Of a stretch of DNA of 57,407 nt, positions 37,300 through 44,725 are shown in pieces. Every line of letters starts with the position of its first letter. The first letter of the stretch is position 1. Source of the DNA: a bacterium (GTDB taxonomy: Bacteria > Cyanobacteriota > Vampirovibrionia > Gastranaerophilales > Gastranaerophilaceae). Location: NCBI GenBank assembly GCA_017470245.1, contig JAFUEV010000025.1, forward strand, positions 1-57,407, written 5' to 3'. The notes beneath the pieces were generated by a model. The model worked only from the letters and a program-made list of their open reading frames with translations, had not been told where the DNA came from and ran no database searches. Both the position numbers and the translations under genes were made by a program.

Positions 37300-37328
37300 A
37301 AAAAAACCGCTTTAAAAAGCGGTTTTTT
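37300..37328. terminator. Bidirectional terminator between rseP and the pyrimidine phosphorylase gene
   Basis: AAAAAACCGCTTT and AAAGCGGTTTTTT form a stem that carries A- and T-runs on both sides, as expected between two convergent genes. Confidence 0.9.
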
Positions 37329-37331
37329 GAT

Positions 37332-38636
37332 TTATCCTATTATTTTATATATTAAAGATTGTTTTTTGGGTTTTTCTTCCGCTATTTCAAATGCATCTAT
37401 AATCATACTTTCTGCTTCTTTGACGGCAGATTTTTTATTTGTATAAATAACGGCAATTGTTTCACCTTTTTTAACAGGTTCTGAATATTTTTGAGTTAAA
37501 TATATACCTGCGCTATAATCAATTTTATCCGCTTTTTTATCTCTGCCTGCACCCAGATTTTTACACGCTTTAGCGATTTTTAAGGCATCTATATTTTTTA
37601 CAAAACCGTCTTTTTTAGCTTTAACTTCATATTTTATTGACGATTGCGGTAATTTTGAATAATCATCAATAATTGATATATCACCACTTTGAGAAGCAAC
37701 TATTTCTTTAAACTTTTCAAGAGCTTTACCTGAATTAATTATGTCTTCCAAGTATTTTTCCGCTTCTTTTTTTGTTTTAATTTTACCCGTTTTTTCAAAT
37801 GCTTTTTGACATAAAGTAAATGTAATCTCTTTTAAATCAGGCTCCATATTACCCTTTAAAAATTCTATAACTTCTTGTATTTCAACAGAATTACCTACTG
37901 CTCTGCCTAAAGGTTGGTTCATAGAACTTATAACAGCACAAATATTTCTGTCCAAACGTTTACCAACTTCAACCATGACTTGTGAAAGCTTTTCCGCTTC
38001 TTTAGCAGTTTTTAAGAAAGCACCCGAACCGTATTTAACATCCAAAATAATATGATTTGCGCCTGATGCTATTTTTTTTGATACAACAGAAGATGCTATA
38101 AGCGGGATAATATCAACTGTAGATGTAACATCCCTTAGAGCATACAGTTTACCGTCAGCAGGTGCTAAAGATAAAGTCTGTGCAGCAATTGCCGTATGAT
38201 GTTTCTTTACCCGTTCTTTAAACTCTTTTATTGATAAATCCGTTCTAAAATTTGGAATAGATTCTAATTTATCAATAGTTCCTCCGGTATGTCCCAAACC
38301 TCTTCCTGATAATTTTGCGGTATAAATACCCGATGCAGCCATCAATGGCAGAAACATTAACGTTATTTTATCTCCGACACCGCCTGTAGAATGTTTATCA
38401 ACAATATTATCCGAAATTTTTGATAAATCAAGGATTTCACCTGACTCAACCATGTATTTTGTAAGCCAAGTCGTTTCATCAATATCCATACCTTTAAAAT
38501 ATATAGCCATTAAAAGAGCACTGGTTTGGTAGTCTTCTATTGAACCATCCATTACCCCATCAATAAAAAATTTTATTTCTTTTTCAGTAAGGCTTTCACC
38601 TTTTTTCTTTTTTTCAATAATATCAATAATTCTCAT
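37332..38636 (-). CDS. pdp: Pyrimidine-nucleoside / thymidine phosphorylase
   Basis: The enzyme splits thymidine or uridine with phosphate, releasing base and (deoxy)ribose-1-phosphate for salvage. The 434-residue protein has the conserved KHSTGGVGDK at residues 81-90, LSGRGLGHTGGTIDKLES, ALRDVTSTVDIIPLIASSVVSKK, and a C-terminal domain with AGIYLTQKYSEPVKKGE. These features match the Pdp/DeoA family, and choice between the two symbols is uncertain. It feeds deoC (19472-20128). A GGGG-containing weak ribosome site precedes the ATG. A hairpin lies just upstream. Confidence 0.92.
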   Translation of the reverse strand: MRIIDIIEKKKKGESLTEKEIKFFIDGVMDGSIEDYQTSALLMAIYFKGMDIDETTWLTKYMVESGEILDLSKISDNIVDKHSTGGVGDKITLMFLPLMAASGIYTAKLSGRGLGHTGGTIDKLESIPNFRTDLSIKEFKERVKKHHTAIAAQTLSLAPADGKLYALRDVTSTVDIIPLIASSVVSKKIASGANHIILDVKYGSGAFLKTAKEAEKLSQVMVEVGKRLDRNICAVISSMNQPLGRAVGNSVEIQEVIEFLKGNMEPDLKEITFTLCQKAFEKTGKIKTKKEAEKYLEDIINSGKALEKFKEIVASQSGDISIIDDYSKLPQSSIKYEVKAKKDGFVKNIDALKIAKACKNLGAGRDKKADKIDYSAGIYLTQKYSEPVKKGETIAVIYTNKKSAVKEAESMIIDAFEIAEEKPKKQSLIYKIIG

Positions 38637-38660
38637 ATAAACCCCGTTTCCCGAAAATAA

Positions 38661-38706
38661 TTAAGAGAAGCCTTTACAATACTATAATGTTAGGGCTTCT
38701 CTTAAC
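38661..38706 (-). terminator. Terminator or attenuator hairpin between ompH-like gene and pdp
   Basis: On the minus strand TAAGAGAAGCCC and GGCTTCTCTTA form a long stem with an approximately 19-base AT-rich loop, and A/T-rich sequence ATTATTTT follows. It lies 17 bases after the ompH-like stop and 25 bases before the pdp start. Confidence 0.65.
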
Positions 38707-38722
38707 TTTTAATAAATACTGA

Positions 38723-39175
38723 CTATTTTTTAGGTGCATTTAAGTATTGAATAATGTCATTTGTAACATCAACACCGCCTGCATAAACAACACCGAAATC
38801 AAGAATAACATCAAGTTTCTTAGTAGCAGCTACTGATTTACAAGCTGCAAGAATATTATCTTTTATAACTTGTTCTTTTTGATTTCTCAAATTATAAAGT
38901 CTTTCTTCTTTTGCTTGAAATTCTTTTTGTATTTGATCTTCAAATGTTTTCTTTTGAATAGGTGATTCGATTGCCTTATATTGCTTATCTTTGTCTATTG
39001 CATATTGTTGCAATTCTGTAAATTTATTATCGATATCTTTATATGCATTACGAGCAAAAGTATATTCCGATAATACCTTTTGAAAATCAGCATAACCTAT
39101 TGTTGAAGCATCTGCGCTTATGTTAACACAAAACATTATTAATAATGCCGATAAAATTAGTTTTATTTTTTTCAT
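38723..39175 (-). CDS. OmpH/Skp family periplasmic chaperone-like protein
   Basis: The start is placed at the ATG at 39175, with a TAGGAGGG ribosome site, giving 150 residues. A longer frame to 39199 has none. The signal peptide MKKIKLILSALLIMF and on to about residue 23 ends near ADAS. A Skp-like core follows: GYADFQKVLSEY, a long charged helical hairpin (about 40-110), and a terminal VILDFGVVYAGGVDVTNDII segment. Skp homologues escort unfolded outer-membrane proteins in the periplasm, which supports a diderm envelope. Confidence 0.88.
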   Translation of the reverse strand: MKKIKLILSALLIMFCVNISADASTIGYADFQKVLSEYTFARNAYKDIDNKFTELQQYAIDKDKQYKAIESPIQKKTFEDQIQKEFQAKEERLYNLRNQKEQVIKDNILAACKSVAATKKLDVILDFGVVYAGGVDVTNDIIQYLNAPKK

Positions 39176-39273
39176 ATTCCCTCCTACGATATTTAACATT
39201 TTATCAAATGAAATCCATAATTACAATATTTTTCATGTCTATTATATAATTTATACAGATTGAGAGGGTAAAT

Positions 39274-40287
39274 ATGCTAATAGTAATGCAACCAAATACT
39301 ACTGAAGATAAAATTCAGAAAGTTATAGATTTTATAAAACAAAAAGGCTTTGATGCCCATGTATCAAAAGGTTCAGACCATACAGTAATAGGTGCAGTCG
39401 GCAGAAAAGTTATTGATAAAAGAGATATAGAGCTTTTACCCGGTGTAAAAGAAGTTATTAGAATTTCGTCACCATATAAGCTTGTTAGCAGAGCTTTTCA
39501 GGAAAAAGATACTATTATTGATATAAAAGGTATAAAGTTTGGCGGAGGTAATGTCGGTATAATTGCTGGACCTTGCACCGTTGAAAGTTATGACCAAATG
39601 GATATAACAGCTTCTAAATTAAAAAGTTACGGTGTTAATGTACTAAGAGGCGGTGCATTCAAACCCAGAACATCACCCTATTCATTTCAAGGACTTGGTG
39701 AAGAAGGACTTAAAATTTTAAAAGAAGTTGCAGATAAATATAATATGGCTATAACTTCAGAAGTTATGGAAGTTTCCCAAATTCCAATGTTTGAAAAATA
39801 TGTAGATATATTACAAGTCGGCGCAAGAAATATGCAAAACTTTAATCTTCTAAAAAGTTTAGGAGAAATAAGAAAACCTGTATTATTAAAAAGAGGGTTA
39901 AGTGCGACAATTGAAGAATGGTTAATGTCTGCCGAATACATTATGGCTGGCGGGAACAGAGAAGTAATTTTATGTGAAAGAGGAATAAGAACTTTTGAAC
40001 ATATTACAAGAAATACACTTGATATAAGTGCCATTCCGGTTGTACAAAAAATTAGTCACTTACCTATTGTGGTTGACCCAAGTCATGCTACAGGTTTGAG
40101 AGATAAAGTTGCACCTATGTCTAAAGCTGCTGTCGCTGCAGGATGTGACGGTTTAATAATTGAAGTACATCATTCACCTGATACTGCCGTATGTGACGGT
40201 GCTCAATCTTTATATCCGGAACAGTTTGAAGAATTATATAAAGAATTAAAAGCATTGGCAACAGTTGTTAACAAAAAAATCAACTAA
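39274..40287 (+). CDS. aroF: 3-deoxy-7-phosphoheptulonate (DAHP) synthase, type I beta
   Basis: This first enzyme of the shikimate pathway condenses phosphoenolpyruvate and erythrose-4-phosphate. The 337-residue protein has an N-terminal ferredoxin-like regulatory domain (about 1-70, starting LIVMQPNTTEDKIQ) and a barrel with AGPCTVES (C101), LRGGAFKPRTSPYSFQGLG, QVGARNMQNF, VLLKRGLSAT, and VVDPSHATGLRD. The domain layout matches the I-beta DAHP synthases of Thermotoga and Bacillus, where the N-terminal domain can bind aromatic amino acids. The ribosome site is GAGAGGG. Confidence 0.96.
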   Translation: MLIVMQPNTTEDKIQKVIDFIKQKGFDAHVSKGSDHTVIGAVGRKVIDKRDIELLPGVKEVIRISSPYKLVSRAFQEKDTIIDIKGIKFGGGNVGIIAGPCTVESYDQMDITASKLKSYGVNVLRGGAFKPRTSPYSFQGLGEEGLKILKEVADKYNMAITSEVMEVSQIPMFEKYVDILQVGARNMQNFNLLKSLGEIRKPVLLKRGLSATIEEWLMSAEYIMAGGNREVILCERGIRTFEHITRNTLDISAIPVVQKISHLPIVVDPSHATGLRDKVAPMSKAAVAAGCDGLIIEVHHSPDTAVCDGAQSLYPEQFEELYKELKALATVVNKKIN

Positions 40288-40344
40288 AAGATTATTTTCT
40301 TAAAATCGGGAATATATATAATTAAAATATAAGGAGATAAGAAA

Positions 40345-40596
40345 ATGAAAAAAATATTTACCTGCTTACTATTCACAGGCTTGTTATTATTTATAACAAA
40401 TAGTGTTTTTGCTTGCGAAAATTGTAAATGCAATGATGAAATTAAATGCAATTGTGCAAAAGAACAATGCGACTGCGGTTGTCAAAAAAATGAAAAATGT
40501 ACATGTGACTGCTGCAAAAATTGTACCTGCAAAAATTGCAAATGTTGTAAGAAAAAAATTCTAGGTATTTTCAAAAGAAAATGCAAATGTAAATAA
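40345..40596 (+). CDS. Exported Cys-rich, metallothionein-like protein
   Basis: The 83-residue protein has a signal peptide (MKKIFTCLLFTGLLLFITNS to about residue 23, ending VFA) and a mature part of 60 residues that contains 19 Cys, mostly as CxC, CC, and CxxC. Lys accounts for most of the rest. There is no His cluster. Such content predicts binding of soft metals such as Cu(I), Zn or Cd, as in metallothioneins, but export is unusual for that class. C24 directly follows the predicted cleavage, so a lipoprotein cannot be excluded, although VFAC is not a good lipobox. An AAGGAGAT site precedes the ATG and a terminator follows. Confidence 0.82.
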   Translation: MKKIFTCLLFTGLLLFITNSVFACENCKCNDEIKCNCAKEQCDCGCQKNEKCTCDCCKNCTCKNCKCCKKKILGIFKRKCKCK

Positions 40597-40611
40597 ACTT
40601 TTAATAAAAAA

Positions 40612-40646
40612 ACAAACGGTGACAAAAAGTCACCGTTTATTTTTTA
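40612..40646. terminator. Terminator after the Cys-rich protein gene
   Basis: AAACGGTGAC, an AAAAA loop and GTCACCGTTT form a perfect ten-base stem followed by ATTTTTT. It lies between convergent genes and may work in both directions. Confidence 0.88.
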
Positions 40647-42230
40647 GCTTAAACAATTAAATGTTTTTTTATGTCTGTACATTTTTTCTAACAATAGATT
40701 TTGGAATTTAAGTTTTTTTAGTTCTTCATCGGTAAAAGTAACTTCATCTATAACGTCATCGGAATAACGTGCATACTCTTTATCAATTTTAGGATGAACA
40801 TTATTTATATATTTAACAAATCCACATTCATAATTAGTATATGCGTCTTGAAACCATAAATTTTCTTCGTAATTTTTAAAATATTTCGGCAGAAGTATAT
40901 CATCATAATTAAGCCGTGTAGCATATTTTTCCGCTTTATAAACTGCCGTTCTCAATTCCTTACATTGTTCACGTGTTTGATTTATATTATCCGCATAATT
41001 TATTATTAAACTATTATTAAATATTAATAATACGATTATACATAATATAAATTTTATTTTATTTGCCTTCTCATTCAACTTAATATCCAGATAGCTGCTA
41101 ATTATGATTAATAAATATGCTAAAAGAATTACTTTATATATAGATTTCCATTTTTCCAATTCAAATGCAAACCTAATGCCAAGATAACCGATAAAGAATG
41201 TAGCAGCATAATATAAAAGAAAACAGAATAGGCTTATTAATACAATTAATATCAACCTTTTTATTTTTTCGTTATAAACCACATCTTTTTTGCTTTTAAA
41301 ATAAATTATATACATAACGATAAGAATAGGTATCACTAATAGTGAACTATATCCTATAAATTCATTATAATATCCGAATAAAAAAGAACCTGAAGCATAT
41401 TTTAAATATTCTTTAAAGGAATACTGCATGAAAAAAATATGATGATAACTTGGTTTGATTAGGTAACAGGATATAGAAACAATATAAACAATAAATATCG
41501 GCAGCATCCATTTATAATTTTGCTTTATTTCATTAAATTTTTCTTGATTTTTTCTTGAACAAATAAGTTTAGAAATCAAATAAACCGACAAAAAGAATAA
41601 ATTCCCAAATAAAGGAATATTAACCGGTTCAACGGAAATACCTGACCAAAAAGATAAAATTAATAACAAAATATAATTTATCTTATTAGGTTTTATATTA
41701 TTTACAAAATGGTATATAAACAAACTCATAAAAAGAACATACAAAATAATACTCATAGGATATTCAAAGAATACGGTATTTTCAAAAATCCCATAATACA
41801 TTCTCGGATATTTAAAAAAGTAATCATTGTTAAATAATAATAAAAATATAACAATATAACTGAATATAAAAACAGGATTACATATCGGTAGTTTAAAAAT
41901 ATTATCTTCTTTTTTACTGAACAAGAAGAATCCATTAGTTATATAAAGGCAACTAAATATAACCAGTATTCCTTTATAAGGATTTATAAAATATTGTTGA
42001 AAATCATTAGGATGAATATTAAATATTTCCGGCAGTCGTTCCGTTAAAATGTTATTGGTAAATGTAGCAAGATATCTGCCATGTTCAGGGTATAACAATT
42101 TTCTTCCAAAAGATACAGCCAAATCGTGTTGTGTCAAAACATCATAATAAGTACAATACAATATTGTACACATTGACAATATCATAACGATAACAAAAAA
42201 TATTCCCCATATATATTTATATTTTTGCAA
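40644..42230 (-). CDS. Polytopic membrane protein (DUF6056/glucosyltransferase-like), unknown function
   Basis: The 528-residue protein has about twelve hydrophobic helices, from residue 8 to about 425, and a roughly 100-residue soluble C-terminal part with many charged residues. The first extracytoplasmic loop contains the acidic VLTQHDLAVSFGRKLLYPEHGRYL region in two overlapping parts (HDLAVSFGRK, EHGRYLATF). This recalls GT-C-type membrane glycosyltransferases and the DUF6056 family. The assignment rests on general layout only. It diverges from feoAB by about 125 bases. It may act on lipid-linked sugars of the envelope. Confidence 0.6.
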   Translation of the reverse strand: MQKYKYIWGIFFVIVMILSMCTILYCTYYDVLTQHDLAVSFGRKLLYPEHGRYLATFTNNILTERLPEIFNIHPNDFQQYFINPYKGILVIFSCLYITNGFFLFSKKEDNIFKLPICNPVFIFSYIVIFLLLFNNDYFFKYPRMYYGIFENTVFFEYPMSIILYVLFMSLFIYHFVNNIKPNKINYILLLILSFWSGISVEPVNIPLFGNLFFLSVYLISKLICSRKNQEKFNEIKQNYKWMLPIFIVYIVSISCYLIKPSYHHIFFMQYSFKEYLKYASGSFLFGYYNEFIGYSSLLVIPILIVMYIIYFKSKKDVVYNEKIKRLILIVLISLFCFLLYYAATFFIGYLGIRFAFELEKWKSIYKVILLAYLLIIISSYLDIKLNEKANKIKFILCIIVLLIFNNSLIINYADNINQTREQCKELRTAVYKAEKYATRLNYDDILLPKYFKNYEENLWFQDAYTNYECGFVKYINNVHPKIDKEYARYSDDVIDEVTFTDEELKKLKFQNLLLEKMYRHKKTFNCLS

Positions 42231-42299
42231 TAAACAAACCTTTATATATAATACATATTAATACAAATTTCGGTAAAAAGTAACCATATTTTTTAATAA

Positions 42300-42323
42300 C
42301 AAAATACACTATTTTGCTATAAT
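42300..42323 (+). promoter_or_regulatory. feoAB -10 element overlapped by an inverted repeat (candidate operator)
   Basis: CAAAATA, a CAC spacer and TATTTTG (42300-42316) form a perfect inverted repeat directly upstream of TATAAT (42318-42323). A repressor bound there would block RNA polymerase. Ferrous-iron uptake genes are usually repressed by Fur- or DtxR-type proteins, so a metal-responsive operator is plausible but not shown. Confidence 0.5.
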
Positions 42324-42356
42324 CAATAAGGAATAATATACATTTGGAAATCAGAT

Positions 42357-44717
42357 ATGGAAGAAAATATCACTTTAGACAAACTAAAAGTAGGACAAGA
42401 TGCAATAATAGTATCTGTTAATAATGATGACAAAGCATTAAGAAATCATATTATAAATATGGGTTTAACCCCAGGAGTTGAAATTACACTTATAAAAACT
42501 GCACCTTTAGGCGATCCTATGGAATTTAGATTAAGAGGATACGAACTTACTTTAAGAAAAGAAAACGCTGCAGGAATTGTGATAAAAGACATCCATAATG
42601 CACATGAATGCCCCAATAGAAAAATTATTTTTAAAGAAATTGAACACTCTCAAATTGGAGAAAAAAGGAACTATTCTTTAGCAAAAAATAAGTTTCCGAC
42701 CAAAAAAAAATTAAAATTTGCGCTTGCAGGTAATCAAAATTCAGGTAAAACTACTCTTTTTAACAAACTAACAGGTTCCAATCAACGTGTTGGAAACTTC
42801 CCCGGAGTAACTATAGATAGAACAGATGGATTAATTAAGGATAATAAAGACATTACAATTACCGATTTGCCGGGGATATACTCACTTTCGCCATATAGCA
42901 AGGAAGAAATTGTAACAAGAGATTTTATTCTTAATGAAAAACCTGACGGAATTATTAATATAGTTGATGCAACTAATATAGAAAGAAACCTGTATTTAAC
43001 AATGCAAATTATAGAATTAAACATACCTATGGTTATTGCATTAAATATGATGGACGAAGTTGAGAAAAATAACGGAAGTATAGACATAAACGGACTGGAA
43101 AATTTGCTCGGAGTTCCTGTTATTCCGATATCGGCAGCAAAAAACGAAGGTATTGACGAACTTATTGAACACGCTATTAACGTTGCAAGATATGAAGATC
43201 GACCAAAGAGATTGGATTTTTGTGAAGAAAATGAAGGGAAACAAGGTGCCGTTCACAGATGTATCCATGCTATTATCCATCAAATTGAAGATAATGCAAA
43301 AGCGGTTAATATTCCCGTTAGGTTTGCGGCAACAAAACTTGTAGAAAATGACAATCTTATAAAATCAGCATTAATGCTTAATGAACAAAAACAAGAAACT
43401 GTTGAAAAACAAATTCAACAAATGGAATATGAAGCTCAAACAGACAGAATTGCAGCTCTGGCCGATATGAGATTTTCTTTTATAGAAAAATTATGCAATC
43501 AATTCGTTTCAAAGCCTCAAAATTCTAAAGAATATGAGTTTTCTAATAAAATAGATAAGATTTTAACGGGAAAATATACTGCCCTATTAGCATTTTTATG
43601 TATTATGACATTTATTTTGTATTTAACTTTTGGGCCTGTCGGAACTTTTTTATCGGATATTATGGAAAAAGGTATAGAAATAATAACAAATTTTGTTGAT
43701 GATAAATTAACACAATACGGTTTAAATCGAATATTTCATTCATTAATTATTGACGGTATTTTTGCAGGTGTCGGAAGCGTTTTGAGTTTCCTTCCGATAA
43801 TAGTTGTTTTATTCTTTTTCTTGTCTATTCTTGAAGATACAGGCTATATGGCAAGAGTAGCTTTTGTAATGGATAAGACGCTAAGAAAAATCGGATTATC
43901 CGGAAGAAGTTTTGTACCAATGCTTATCGGTTTTGGTTGCAGCGTTCCTGCGATTATGGCATCCAGGACACTACCATCCGAGCGTGACAGAAAAATGACA
44001 ATTTTATTAACTCCGTTTATGAGTTGCAGTGCAAAACTTCCAATCTATGCATTTTTTACTGCAGCATTTTTTACTAAGAATGAAGTCATTATTGTTATAA
44101 GCCTATATTTAATCGGGATTTTTACGGGTATTATCTTGGCTTATATAATGAAACTATTTGTTTTTAAAGGCAATCCTGTTCCTTTTGTAATGGAATTGCC
44201 AAATTACAGATTTCCGAGTGCAATTAACGTCTATCGTTTAATTTATATCAAATCAAAAGATTTTATTACAAAAGCATTTACAATAATTTTCTGGGCAACA
44301 ATCGTTATATGGTTTTTACAAACATTTGATTACCAATTAAATATAGTTACAGATTCATCAAACAGTTTACTTGCAGATTTGGGGAACATATTAGTTCCTG
44401 TATTTAGACCGCTCGGAATTACGGATTGGAGAATTTCTACCGCATTTATAAGCGGATTTATGGCAAAAGAAAGCGTTGTAAGTACATTAACAGTATTAAT
44501 AGGCGGTGATGTTGAGCAACTTCCTTTATATTTTACCAAATTAAGCGCATTTGTATTTTTGGTATTCTCATTATTATATACACCTTGTGTCGCCGCAATT
44601 GCAACAGTTAAAAGAGAGCTGGGTAAAAGATATGCAATAGGCGTTGTTCTTATTCAATGTACAATTGCTTGGCTCGTTGCTTTTATAGTTTATAACATTG
44701 GAAATATACTATTATAA
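42357..44717 (+). CDS. feoB: Fused FeoA-FeoB ferrous iron transporter
   Basis: It takes up Fe(II) through the inner membrane, driven or gated by GTP. The 786-residue protein has an N-terminal FeoA SH3-like domain (about 1-78, with HIINMGLTPGVEITL), then a linker. The G-protein domain has G1 AGNQNSGKTT (124-133), FPGVTID, G3 DLPGIYSL, and G4 ALNMMDEV. The membrane part has about nine to ten helices and the Gate-like blocks GFGCSVPAIMASRT and TPFMSCSAKLPIYAFF. Separate feoA and feoB genes are common, so the fusion is notable though known. A candidate operator precedes it. It ends eight bases before the convergent res gene. Confidence 0.95.
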   Translation: MEENITLDKLKVGQDAIIVSVNNDDKALRNHIINMGLTPGVEITLIKTAPLGDPMEFRLRGYELTLRKENAAGIVIKDIHNAHECPNRKIIFKEIEHSQIGEKRNYSLAKNKFPTKKKLKFALAGNQNSGKTTLFNKLTGSNQRVGNFPGVTIDRTDGLIKDNKDITITDLPGIYSLSPYSKEEIVTRDFILNEKPDGIINIVDATNIERNLYLTMQIIELNIPMVIALNMMDEVEKNNGSIDINGLENLLGVPVIPISAAKNEGIDELIEHAINVARYEDRPKRLDFCEENEGKQGAVHRCIHAIIHQIEDNAKAVNIPVRFAATKLVENDNLIKSALMLNEQKQETVEKQIQQMEYEAQTDRIAALADMRFSFIEKLCNQFVSKPQNSKEYEFSNKIDKILTGKYTALLAFLCIMTFILYLTFGPVGTFLSDIMEKGIEIITNFVDDKLTQYGLNRIFHSLIIDGIFAGVGSVLSFLPIIVVLFFFLSILEDTGYMARVAFVMDKTLRKIGLSGRSFVPMLIGFGCSVPAIMASRTLPSERDRKMTILLTPFMSCSAKLPIYAFFTAAFFTKNEVIIVISLYLIGIFTGIILAYIMKLFVFKGNPVPFVMELPNYRFPSAINVYRLIYIKSKDFITKAFTIIFWATIVIWFLQTFDYQLNIVTDSSNSLLADLGNILVPVFRPLGITDWRISTAFISGFMAKESVVSTLTVLIGGDVEQLPLYFTKLSAFVFLVFSLLYTPCVAAIATVKRELGKRYAIGVVLIQCTIAWLVAFIVYNIGNILL

Positions 44718-44725
44718 AAACTCAT

